Origin: Candidatus Parcubacteria bacterium
GTDB taxonomy: Bacteria; Patescibacteriota; Minisyncoccia; Phycocordibacterales; Phycocordibacteraceae
Direction: 5' to 3'
Assembly (NCBI GenBank): GCA_027310925.1
Contig: DAICZX010000017.1
Span: 1-8,493 of the forward strand
Length of the DNA stretch: 8,493 nt
Each line of letters opens with the position of its first letter. The stretch's first letter is position 1. Below, piece after piece: positions 1 through 5,541 of the stretch. The notes under the pieces are model-generated. The model saw only the letters and a program-made list of their open reading frames with translations. It ran no database searches and was not told where the DNA came from. Position numbers and translations under genes: made by a program.

Positions 1-206
1 TCTCTGTCCGTGGCGTGTACGGTACAACCAACCGACATGAGCGCGTCACTATTCGTGCCCGCCGTGTTGACGGTTCGCGACTTGAGCGGGGCGGTGGCGG
101 CCTCATGGCGCAAATATTTGAACACGAAATCGATCACTTAAATGGCACCCTCTTCATTGATCATGCTGAAAATCTCATCCATATCTCGCATGCCGCCAAC
201 TCATAA
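1..206 (+). CDS. def: Peptide deformylase, C-terminal part (gene cut by window edge)
   Basis: Reads in the frame starting at base 3 and ends at TAA 204-206. Only about the last 67 residues are visible. They contain the hallmark HEIDH (HExxH) metal-binding and catalytic motif followed by LNGTLFIDH, as in peptide deformylase. The visible start (SVRGVYG) matches the region just after the EGCLS motif, whose Cys would lie outside the window. The enzyme is a cytosolic metalloprotease that removes the formyl group from the N-terminal formyl-Met of new proteins. The next gene, fmt, installs that formyl group and overlaps it by 17 nt, so the two are probably co-transcribed and translationally coupled. 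The family call is firm; the N-terminal part and start cannot be judged. Confidence 0.93.
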   Translation, partial: SVRGVYGTTNRHERVTIRARRVDGSRLERGGGGLMAQIFEHEIDHLNGTLFIDHAENLIHISHAANS

Positions 207-1029
207 TTTCGCTTATTTCGGCACGCCCAAGGTCGCACACGACACACTGGCGATTCTTATTGAATCTGGCTTCACCCCTACTCTTGTCATAACCTTACCA
301 GATGCTCCGAAAGGGCGTGGCCTTGCAGTCAAGCCCCCAGAAACAAAAACCTTCGCTCTCGCGCACGGCATTAAAGTATTTGCGCCTGCTTCGCTTGACG
401 CAAGCGCCATCGCCTCTATTGGCACGTATACGTGCGCCTATGCCATTGTTGTTGCTTACGGGAAAATATTCCCCGAAGAACTCATAGCCGCCTTCCCAAT
501 GGGCGTATTAAATGTTCATTATTCGCTTTTACCGAAATATCGCGGTGCGACTCCGCTTGAAGGCGCGCTCCTTGCCGGCGACACGAAAACCGGTGTAACT
601 ATCCAGAAAATGGCAAAGGAACTCGATGCGGGAGACATTCTTGCGCAGGAGATGACACACATTGTGTCCTCTGAAACCGCACGTGAGTTGCGTCCACGCC
701 TTATCTCCATGGGCGCTGAATTGCTCGTCAAGACGCTTCCCGCCTTCCTTTCCGGTACTGTCACGCCAATCCCGCAAGATGCGTCACACTTCCCCTATAC
801 GCGAAAACTGAAAAAAGAACATGGGTTACTCTCACTTACCGACCCAGGTGAAACCAACTGGAACAAGTATCGTGCTTACGCCGATACTATCGGTACCTAT
901 TTCCTTCACCACGGGAAGCGCGTAAAGATAATATCCGCGTCCTTTAAAAATCAGATCTTCATTCCAAAACTGGTTATTCCTGAAGGCAAGCGTGAGATTG
1001 ATTACACGACTTTCAGTAAAGAGGATTGA
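190..1029 (+). CDS. fmt: Methionyl-tRNA formyltransferase
   Basis: Transfers a formyl group from 10-formyltetrahydrofolate to Met-tRNA(fMet), in the cytosol. The 279-aa product starts at ATG 190, which puts the FGTP motif at residues 10-13 as in the family; an ATG at 142 would add 16 unrelated residues read within def. The catalytic triad is intact: N108 and H110 in NVH, and D146 in ELDAGD, matching E. coli N106, H108 and D144. The folate loop SLLPKYRGATP (112-122) follows. The C-terminal tRNA-binding domain is shorter than in E. coli (315 aa), as often seen in compact genomes. It overlaps def by 17 nt. Arginine codons are almost all CGT/CGC (8 of 9 by hand count), unlike the methyltransferase downstream of the tRNA. 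The stop is TGA 1027-1029. Confidence 0.95.
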   Translation: MPPTHNFAYFGTPKVAHDTLAILIESGFTPTLVITLPDAPKGRGLAVKPPETKTFALAHGIKVFAPASLDASAIASIGTYTCAYAIVVAYGKIFPEELIAAFPMGVLNVHYSLLPKYRGATPLEGALLAGDTKTGVTIQKMAKELDAGDILAQEMTHIVSSETARELRPRLISMGAELLVKTLPAFLSGTVTPIPQDASHFPYTRKLKKEHGLLSLTDPGETNWNKYRAYADTIGTYFLHHGKRVKIISASFKNQIFIPKLVIPEGKREIDYTTFSKED

Positions 1030-1058
1030 TGGTTTAAATTTTGTACGGATTTGGTGAA

Positions 1059-1098
1059 TCTGACGTGCCTTACCACTAAGGTGCGTATTTATGTCAGA
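1059..1098. terminator. Hairpin between convergent fmt and hpf, possible bidirectional terminator
   Basis: The 90-nt gap between the convergent genes holds an inverted repeat. The inner arms are 1064-1072 and 1077-1085: nine pairs, two of them G-U, with loop CCAC. Outer arms TCTGAC (1059-1064) and GTCAGA (1093-1098) can form an alternative or extended stem. No long T tract follows on either strand, so a canonical intrinsic terminator is not proven. The position between two gene ends is what favours this role. Confidence 0.4.
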
Positions 1099-1119
1099 CA
1101 ATCAATTCGTGTGAGACGT

Positions 1120-1482
1120 CTAGCGCTCGAGGCGTAACATCCGCTTAATTGCCGAGCTCCCACGTTTTAGGAGTCGTTGCGCACGCCCGCGCGAATGACG
1201 TATCTCGGCCTCAAGCTCGCTACGGACTTTATCTGCAGCACTTTCTGGGGATGGCTTTACCGCTTCGGCATGAAAGACTTTACCATCAATAATAAGACGG
1301 GCAACGAGACGACACGGCTCCGCCGAGCGCCCTTCTGGCGGCGCGTTCTCTATCTCTATCTCAAGTAATGCGCGATCACCGTCCTCCCCAATGAGGCGCA
1401 ACGGGGCCGCAAGTTTCTCCTCAAGAAGAGCCTCGGTTTCGGAGTTAAGTTGATATTTCGTCGCTTTGATAGTGATATTCAT
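1120..1482 (-). CDS. hpf: Ribosome hibernation promoting factor, HPF/YfiA (RaiA) family, short form
   Basis: A 120-aa protein that starts with a beta strand (MNITIKATKYQL) and continues through the helix LNSETEALLEEKLAAPLRL. A strand pair follows (ALLEIEIENA and RLVARLIIDGKVFHAEA), then a helix (SPESAADKVRSELEAEI). This is the beta-alpha-beta-beta-beta-alpha layout of the family, with the typical 'seemingly D-K' segment. A basic tail follows (RGRAQRLLKRGSSAIKRMLRLER). Family members bind the 30S decoding region, block mRNA and tRNA, and preserve idle ribosomes. The long-form C-terminal dimerisation domain is absent. The gene begins 11 nt after the DUF167 gene as the last gene of a minus-strand operon, with no strong SD. 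It ends in TAG, showing that TAG does serve as a stop in this genome. Confidence 0.87.
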   Translation of the reverse strand: MNITIKATKYQLNSETEALLEEKLAAPLRLIGEDGDRALLEIEIENAPPEGRSAEPCRLVARLIIDGKVFHAEAVKPSPESAADKVRSELEAEIRHSRGRAQRLLKRGSSAIKRMLRLER

Positions 1483-1493
1483 GATACGAAATT

Positions 1494-1712
1494 TTAGCCA
1501 TTAATACTGATCATTTTAGCCCGTGAACGATGTCCTGCCAGGATCTGCACTTTACTGAATGATATCCCACGTTGAGCGGCGATAATTTCTCGCACACGGT
1601 TATTAGCTCGGTTCCCGGCTGCTGGTTCTCGAACCGAGATAGCGAGCATCTCGCCCTTCTCTTCAACTTTCTCGCGCCTTGCACCCGGCGTGACAAATAC
1701 TTTTATGTACAT
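1494..1712 (-). CDS. DUF167 / YggU family protein
   Basis: A 72-aa protein with the usual DUF167 landmarks: an N-terminal strand ending in VTPGARREKV, the segment EPAAGNRANNRVREIIA (equivalent to the family's P-x-x-G-x-A-N helix start), and LAGHRSRAKMISI at the C-terminus. The cellular role of the family is not established. The length is slightly below the usual 75-100 aa but all core elements are present. Its ATG overlaps the TAA of the glutaredoxin gene by one base (TAATG), a typical coupled arrangement, and hpf follows 11 nt downstream. Confidence 0.85.
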   Translation of the reverse strand: MYIKVFVTPGARREKVEEKGEMLAISVREPAAGNRANNRVREIIAAQRGISFSKVQILAGHRSRAKMISING

Positions 1713-1951
1713 TAGGATTTTTGATAATTTGCGTGCAAGTACGCAACAATCTCCTTCGATTCATACATCTCGATCCCCCGTTCGCCATCGACAAGATAGG
1801 GGACTTGCCGCTTACCGCCTCGTGCGATAAGTTCCGTTGCTATTGCATCACTTGCGATATTTTTTTCTTCAAAGGAAACTCCGAGTTCTTCACCCGCTTG
1901 AAGCACGATACGGCAAAATGGGCATCCGGTTTTCACGTAAAGGGTCAACAT
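1712..1951 (-). CDS. Glutaredoxin-like thiol-disulfide protein
   Basis: A 79-aa thioredoxin-fold protein with CPFC at residues 10-13, directly after the first strand (LTLYVKTG), and a cis-proline context QVPYLVD (P51). The motif GIEMYES near residues 59-65 matches the glutathione-side loop of glutaredoxins and GST N-terminal domains. It likely reduces disulfides or mixed disulfides in the cytosol; whether glutathione or another thiol is the partner cannot be seen. The length is that of a minimal glutaredoxin. It sits 14 nt after the PEBP gene and overlaps the DUF167 start by one base, so it is inside a four-gene operon. CPFC rather than CPYC is a common natural variant. Confidence 0.87.
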   Translation of the reverse strand: MLTLYVKTGCPFCRIVLQAGEELGVSFEEKNIASDAIATELIARGGKRQVPYLVDGERGIEMYESKEIVAYLHANYQKS

Positions 1952-1965
1952 GGTTTAGCGTCACG

Positions 1966-2469
1966 TTACTTTCTGGAATAACGGCCGACGAGTTCGGTCT
2001 CTGTAATTATGAACGGTGCAAGCGCAGCGAGCACTTCCTTCTTCGTCGCACCCGTCTTGAGTGTTAGTGGTGCACTGAGCGCGTAAAGTTTAAAACTATA
2101 ACGGTGCTCCTGTGGTTCGTATTCTGGTGGCGGACAAGGGCCAATGTAGTGCAAATCGCCCCTTGTTGTAGCTCCCGACGTGCCAATAGTCCCGCCCTCG
2201 GGAATCTCACGTGTTGTAGGGGGAATATTGAAAAGCGTCCAGTGATCGAATGCTTCAATCCCGAATTCCTTCTTTTTGACCTCTGGGATGTCTGGATCAT
2301 CCATGATGAGCGCGAGCGATTGCGTCCCTTCTGGTACACCGCTAATTGCGAGTGGGGGCGACAACTTGCTATCCCCATCGCACGTATATTTCGCTGGGAT
2401 TATTCCCCCATTCGTAAATGCAGAACTCGTAAGTATCAAGTTTTTGTTCATATCCATATATTTTAACAT
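1966..2469 (-). CDS. YbhB/YbcL family PEBP-like protein (Raf kinase inhibitor-like)
   Basis: Up to 167 aa, showing the bacterial PEBP signature in order: F-x-NGG-x-IP-x-KYTCDGD near the N-terminus, SPPL, the anion-pocket motif DDPDIP, DHW, the loop NIPP, and GPCPPP near residue 110. The family fold is a beta-rich phosphatidylethanolamine-binding-like domain; bacterial members bind anionic ligands, but their role is poorly defined. No signal peptide is seen. The start is uncertain: ATGs at 2469, 2457 and 2451 are all in frame. The last (MNKNLILTSSAF) gives the most family-like N-terminus. No SD helps to choose. It is the first gene of the minus-strand operon leading to hpf. Confidence 0.88.
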   Translation of the reverse strand: MLKYMDMNKNLILTSSAFTNGGIIPAKYTCDGDSKLSPPLAISGVPEGTQSLALIMDDPDIPEVKKKEFGIEAFDHWTLFNIPPTTREIPEGGTIGTSGATTRGDLHYIGPCPPPEYEPQEHRYSFKLYALSAPLTLKTGATKKEVLAALAPFIITETELVGRYSRK

Positions 2470-2496
2470 TGCGGCCCGTGATTTTTAAGTTAATAT
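2469..2496 (+). promoter_or_regulatory. Possible tRNA-Asn promoter
   Basis: TTGCGG (2469-2474) and TAATAT (2491-2496) are separated by 16 nt and lie upstream of the tRNA gene. Both match sigma-70 boxes only partly (about 4 of 6 each), so this is a weak suggestion. Transcription from here would include the hairpin at 2500-2521 as a 5' leader. Confidence 0.3.
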
Positions 2497-2499
2497 GCA

Positions 2500-2521
2500 A
2501 TAACGCCCAGTTAGGCGTTAT
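2500..2521 (+). other. Perfect hairpin abutting the tRNA 5' end
   Basis: Arms ATAACGCC (2500-2507) and GGCGTTAT (2514-2521) form a perfect 8-bp stem with the 6-nt loop CAGTTA, ending two bases before the first tRNA base. It could be a 5' leader element near the RNase P site, or an operator shared by the divergent PEBP and tRNA promoters. The symmetry is seen directly; the function is unknown. Confidence 0.4.
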
Positions 2522-2523
2522 AT

Positions 2524-2595
2524 TCCGGTGTAGCTCAATGGTAGAGCAGCGCCCTGTTAAGGCGTTGGTTGTAGGTTCGAGTCCTACCGCCGGAG
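2524..2595 (+). tRNA. tRNA-Asn (anticodon GTT)
   Basis: A complete 72-nt cloverleaf. The acceptor arms are TCCGGTG (2524-2530) and CGCCGGA (2588-2594), with discriminator G2595. The D stem is GCTC/GAGC around AATGGTA. The anticodon stem is GCGCC/GGCGT with loop CTGTTAA, giving GTT at 2556-2558. A five-base variable loop follows, then T stem GTAGG/CCTAC with loop TTCGAGT. CCA is not encoded. GTT reads Asn codons AAC and AAT. The accessory island begins immediately downstream, as expected if the tRNA 3' end served as an integration target, though no direct-repeat copy was found. Confidence 0.96.
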
Positions 2596-2602
2596 CAGAG
2601 AG

Positions 2603-2634
2603 TTGGAAAGGTCTGCCTTTCCAAAAATAATTTT
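2603..2634 (+). terminator. Probable intrinsic terminator after tRNA-Asn
   Basis: A perfect 9-bp stem with arms TTGGAAAGG (2603-2611) and CCTTTCCAA (2616-2624) and loop TCTG starts 8 nt after the tRNA. It is followed by an AT-rich tail ending in TTTT (2631-2634). The T run is short and offset, so termination may be partial. No T run lies on the other strand's exit side. Confidence 0.5.
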
Positions 2635-2635
2635 G

Positions 2636-2652
2636 GCCGAGCGAAGCTCGGC
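2636..2652. repeat. Compact GNA-loop hairpin
   Basis: A perfect 7-bp stem GCCGAGC / GCTCGGC closed by the trinucleotide GAA, a very stable loop type. It lies just past the putative tRNA terminator. It resembles short dispersed hairpin repeats of bacterial genomes, but only one copy was noticed in this window. Confidence 0.4.
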
Positions 2653-2871
2653 GTATAGCGGTAGAGCCACACCGGAGACTTTTTCGTTTTTCAAATGCGA
2701 GAACCGAACACGAAGATTTTTTGCAAAAGACAGGGTACGGATTTTTTGGCGGTGAGAGAGGGGACGAACAAACAACACTTAGAGAGTGCTTGCCACACCC
2801 TACCCGTGCGCGCACAAGATTATCTTCACCGTTCAAAGAGCGGCGTAGCTCCCGAGAATATGTCAATAAAG

Positions 2872-2877
2872 TATAAT
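2872..2877 (+). promoter_or_regulatory. vsr -10 box, predicts a leaderless transcript
   Basis: A perfect TATAAT lies six bases before the vsr ATG (2884), so RNA synthesis would begin at or within a base of the start codon. No clear -35 is seen 16-18 nt upstream. The identical geometry upstream of the methyltransferase gene strengthens the call. Confidence 0.6.
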
Positions 2878-2883
2878 CGTTAT

Positions 2884-3297
2884 ATGGCGGATATATTTTC
2901 AAAAGAAAACAGGAGTCGAATAATGGCTCTCGTAAAGAACAAGGACTCGAAGATTGAGAAACGATTCTCCGCTTTGCTCAAGGAAAGAAAAATAAGAGCT
3001 TATAAGCAGCACGTCCCTAATCTTCCCGGTAAGCCCGATTTTGCGTTCCGTAAGAAGAAGGTGGCGGTGTTCATCGACTCTTGTTTCTGGCACGGCTGTC
3101 GCTATCATGGCTCATTACCGAAAACGAACAGGCGTTTTTGGAGCGAAAAGATTGCGAGAAACAAGGCGCGGGACGCGGAAGTGAACGGACAGTACCGGAA
3201 AATGGGCTGGTCGGTCTATCGAGTATGGGAACACCGGCTAAAACGGCCAGATTCCACAGCCGGAATCGACCACATATTTAAAGCCTTGTCCGGATGA
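2884..3297 (+). CDS. vsr: Very short patch repair endonuclease (Vsr family)
   Basis: A 137-aa nuclease of the PD-(D/E)XK-like Vsr family. Family members nick 5' of T in T:G mismatches made by deamination of 5-methylcytosine, starting repair. The start at ATG 2884 gives MADIFSKENRSRIM, collinear with E. coli Vsr (MADVHDKATRSKNM). Landmarks: E25 (equals E. coli E25), LPGKPDF with catalytic D52 (D51), and CFWHGC at 67-72 with F68, W69 and H70 (F67, W68, H69). The E. coli H64 position is D65 here, and the late zinc ligand context reads VWEH instead of VWEC; both also occur in other Vsr-family proteins. No SD is present; a TATAAT six bases upstream suggests a leaderless mRNA. The methyltransferase gene follows after 15 nt. 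In some loci Vsr-like nucleases may serve as the restriction enzyme. Confidence 0.92.
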   Translation: MADIFSKENRSRIMALVKNKDSKIEKRFSALLKERKIRAYKQHVPNLPGKPDFAFRKKKVAVFIDSCFWHGCRYHGSLPKTNRRFWSEKIARNKARDAEVNGQYRKMGWSVYRVWEHRLKRPDSTAGIDHIFKALSG

Positions 3298-3300
3298 TGA

Positions 3301-3306
3301 TATAAT
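3301..3306 (+). promoter_or_regulatory. dcm-like gene -10 box, predicts a leaderless transcript
   Basis: A perfect TATAAT is followed by six bases (TCTGTT) and then the GTG start at 3313, the same spacing as for vsr. A weak -35, TTTAAA (3277-3282, 4 of 6 matches, 18-nt spacing), lies inside the end of vsr. The methyltransferase can therefore be expressed independently of vsr. Confidence 0.6.
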
Positions 3307-3312
3307 TCTGTT

Positions 3313-4362
3313 GTGCTTTCCAGCCCCAAAAGAAAATTTAAAGCCATAGACTTGTTTGCCGGAATCGGCGGAATGCGACTAGGATTCGAGCGGGCAAATT
3401 TTGAAATCGTCTATTCCAACGATATCGACTCTTACGCTTGCATAACTTATCGAACCAATTTCGGAGAGATAGACGAGCGAGACATAAGGTCGGTGAATCC
3501 GGAGGCGCTTCCCGATTTCGACGTGCTTCTCGCGGGATTCCCTTGCCAGCCCTTCTCACTGATAGGAAAGAGAGACGGACTTGATGACCCGCGCGGACAA
3601 CTTTTCAACGAGGTCGTGAAATTCCTCGACGCTCGAAAGCCTCGAGCTTTCGTTTTGGAGAACGTAAAAAATCTGTTGAGACATAACAAGGGAGCAACTT
3701 ACGATTTTATTAAATCGGCTCTTCAGAACGCCGGAGGAGGATATACCGTTTCCGAGAGCGTATTGGACTCAAAGAATTTCGGAGTCCCGCAACACCGAGA
3801 GCGGGTTTATATAGTCGGAATAAAGAATCCTCATAGAGATTTTATTTTCCCGAAGAAAGGTTGGGGTGTGGGAGGAGAGAAGCTTACCGACATCTTGGAA
3901 AAGAGCGTCAACGAGAAATATTATCTCTCTCAAAGATATTACGAAGGATTGCTGGCTCATAAAGAGAGACACGCGGCGAAAGGAAGCGGTTTTGGTTGCG
4001 AGATACTCGACCCGGAAGGAGTTTCAAATACGATAGTGTCCGGCAATATGGGACGAGAGAGAAATCTGATTCAAGACCGTCCCGTTTCTATAAACAAATG
4101 GGGCGTCAGAAAACTCACGGAACGAGAGTGCGCCCGGCTTCAAGGTTTCCCGGATTGGTTCAAAATTCCGGTTTCATCGACGCAAGGATACAAGCAATTC
4201 GGGAACGCAGTCTCCGTCCCCGTCGCTCAAACGATGGCGAGGTATCTAAAAAAATATCTCGACGAACAAGACGGGACAATTATTCCGGTGAAATCACCGC
4301 TTACTCCGTATGCGGTTTCCAAGCTTCGTTCCAGTTCTCGAAAGAAAGCACTTGCGACATAA
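3313..4362 (+). CDS. DNA (cytosine-5-)-methyltransferase, Dcm type
   Basis: A 349-aa enzyme that transfers methyl from S-adenosylmethionine to C5 of cytosine in a specific DNA site. Motif I is DLFAGIGG (13-20), motif IV GFPCQPFS with catalytic C78, motif VI ENV (116-118), motif VIII QHRER (160-164), motif IX RKLTERECARLQGFP and motif X QFGNAVSVP. All are intact and in canonical order. The target-recognition region lies between VIII and IX (about 170-275); its sequence specificity cannot be read. The frame is closed by TGA at 3298-3300, so the GTG at 3313 is the only sensible start. The last 69 nt overlap the convergent hybrid DNA-binding gene. Arginine codons are 10 AGA/AGG, 9 CGA and 3 CGG against only 3 CGT/CGC (hand count), unlike fmt, which suggests transfer. 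Confidence 0.95.
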   Translation: MLSSPKRKFKAIDLFAGIGGMRLGFERANFEIVYSNDIDSYACITYRTNFGEIDERDIRSVNPEALPDFDVLLAGFPCQPFSLIGKRDGLDDPRGQLFNEVVKFLDARKPRAFVLENVKNLLRHNKGATYDFIKSALQNAGGGYTVSESVLDSKNFGVPQHRERVYIVGIKNPHRDFIFPKKGWGVGGEKLTDILEKSVNEKYYLSQRYYEGLLAHKERHAAKGSGFGCEILDPEGVSNTIVSGNMGRERNLIQDRPVSINKWGVRKLTERECARLQGFPDWFKIPVSSTQGYKQFGNAVSVPVAQTMARYLKKYLDEQDGTIIPVKSPLTPYAVSKLRSSSRKKALAT

Positions 4363-5541
4363 AACGTCTTGGGTCTTCGTGATGTAGAAATCCCGTCCAT
4401 AGGCGGAAATCGCTTCGTATCTTCCGATACCACAAGAATCGCATTTGTTTTTATGCTCGGTGATTATGTGTTCTCTCCTTCCCGACCTGAAACTGCCGAT
4501 ACACCGCTCGCACAGCCCTTTCCGTACGTGAGGAATCGTCGTTGTGCCGCAAGAGCGGCAAGCGGCGTAGTATCGGCTCCAACGCTTCTTCTTTTTTACC
4601 GGTTCGGGGTGTTCGGAAATCTTTTTAGCTTCGCGAACGGAATGCCGCTTTTTAGCTTCTTCTTGGGCTAAAAGGTTTGAGTCCATGACTATCCCTTTGG
4701 ATACGGACTCGTTGACGGCCATTTGTTTAATCGTAGCCACGATTATTTGCCGGATACGCTCTCTCGTTACGCCGAAGTCCCCAGCGATGTTCTGCAACGT
4801 AAGACCCTCTCGCCACAGTTCCAATATCTTCCTACTACGTTCCGGAATTTCTTTATATGAAGGTTGCGACGACATTCCCGCCGTGTGAGCGAGAATCTCG
4901 GGAATCAAATCTTGCTCTACGCGAAGTTTGCGTTGTTTGATTGATTCGACTGTGCCGATGAGATTCTCCAACTTATGCGCCAATTCCGGATTCTTCGCCA
5001 CCTTGTCTTTGGTCTTGTTGTAAGAATATATTATCGTCGTGTGGTCTCGACCCCCGAGCAAACGTCCTATCGCCGGATAAGACATCGCGCCGTATTCGCG
5101 CAACAAGTACGCTATCAAATCCCTTACCTCTACGACGCGCTTCGTGCGGCCGGGGCTTGTGATTGTCTCCTTCTTATAACCGAAATATTCCGAGAGTGTG
5201 GCCACGATGTCGTCTGCGCCGCCTAAATCGGAAAGAGATAAAGCGTCCGATGCTTTCTTGCCTTGGTCGGACTCCGCCAGAGTCGTGCCTAGAGTTGGTG
5301 CACTTGAATTTGCGTCAGAGCGTTCGAGTTCCTCAATCTTTTTCTCTACCTCTTCCACTTCTCTGTCAGACAGTTTTAATAAGCTTTTCAGTTCCGCCTG
5401 CGAACGTTTTACGATTCCGGCGATTGTCCTGATATTTTCTTTTAACATGGCATCAAGAATGCGACGAGGAAAAGAAACGCTCTCGACGCGAGTTTTAAGA
5501 AAATTTACCCTCTCTTGTTCGGAGTCGAGAATTGGAGTCAT
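4294..5541 (-). CDS. Composite DNA-binding protein: RpoA-CTD-like, DnaA domain IV, sigma-70 region 4, two zinc ribbons
   Basis: A 415-aa chimera. Residues 22-74 resemble the helix-hairpin-helix region of the RNA polymerase alpha CTD. After a flexible linker, 110-195 form a full DnaA domain IV, with the DnaA-box signature GGRDHTT at 163-169. Residues 233-275 carry a sigma-70 region-4 helix-turn-helix (LTLQNIAGDFG, then VTRERIRQI 258-266). A Lys/Arg-rich stretch (296-320) leads to two zinc-ribbon modules: C328, C331, C344, C347 and C367, C370, C395, C398. There is no DnaA AAA+ ATPase domain and no sigma region 2, so it is neither an initiator nor a working sigma factor. It probably binds DNA, as regulator or targeting subunit. 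Its ATG shares one base with the TGA of the upstream ATPase-tail frame (TGATG), so it belongs to that operon. The exact role is unknown. Confidence 0.85.
   Translation of the reverse strand: MTPILDSEQERVNFLKTRVESVSFPRRILDAMLKENIRTIAGIVKRSQAELKSLLKLSDREVEEVEKKIEELERSDANSSAPTLGTTLAESDQGKKASDALSLSDLGGADDIVATLSEYFGYKKETITSPGRTKRVVEVRDLIAYLLREYGAMSYPAIGRLLGGRDHTTIIYSYNKTKDKVAKNPELAHKLENLIGTVESIKQRKLRVEQDLIPEILAHTAGMSSQPSYKEIPERSRKILELWREGLTLQNIAGDFGVTRERIRQIIVATIKQMAVNESVSKGIVMDSNLLAQEEAKKRHSVREAKKISEHPEPVKKKKRWSRYYAACRSCGTTTIPHVRKGLCERCIGSFRSGRREHIITEHKNKCDSCGIGRYEAISAYGRDFYITKTQDVLCRKCFLSRTGTKLGNRIRSKR

Larger units (their letters stand above)
2596..2883. other. 288-nt noncoding junction between tRNA-Asn and vsr
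   Basis: The two hairpins described separately occupy its left end. The rest includes several T-rich runs (around 2679-2696, 2719-2724 and 2744-2749), a 10-bp palindrome GTGCGCGCAC (2806-2815), and the vsr promoter at the right end. The + frame is open from 2695 into vsr, but those 63 codons have no Vsr-like content and precede the conserved vsr N-terminus. No convincing gene is seen. It marks the border between housekeeping and accessory DNA. Confidence 0.5.

Noticed and set aside
142..189. Earlier ATG for fmt at 142
   Set aside because: It adds 16 residues read inside def; the conserved FGTP strand and the E. coli alignment fit ATG 190.
2575..2680. Possible att duplication: ACCGCCGGAGCA at the tRNA 3' end against CACACCGGAGAC near 2672
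   Set aside because: The match is only about seven to nine bases, too short and imperfect to be called an attachment-site repeat.
2806..2815. Palindrome GTGCGCGCAC as an operator
   Set aside because: A single 10-bp palindrome about 60 nt before the promoter with no second copy; no support for function.
2695..2883. 63 extra N-terminal codons in frame with vsr
   Set aside because: The Vsr N-terminus at ATG 2884 is collinear with E. coli Vsr, the TATAAT lies inside the extension, and the extra residues have no family content.
2369..2902. 177-aa minus-strand frame across the tRNA, containing GLEPTTNALTGRCSTIELH
   Set aside because: This peptide is the familiar antisense translation of a tRNA gene and its flank; it has been misannotated often and is not a protein.
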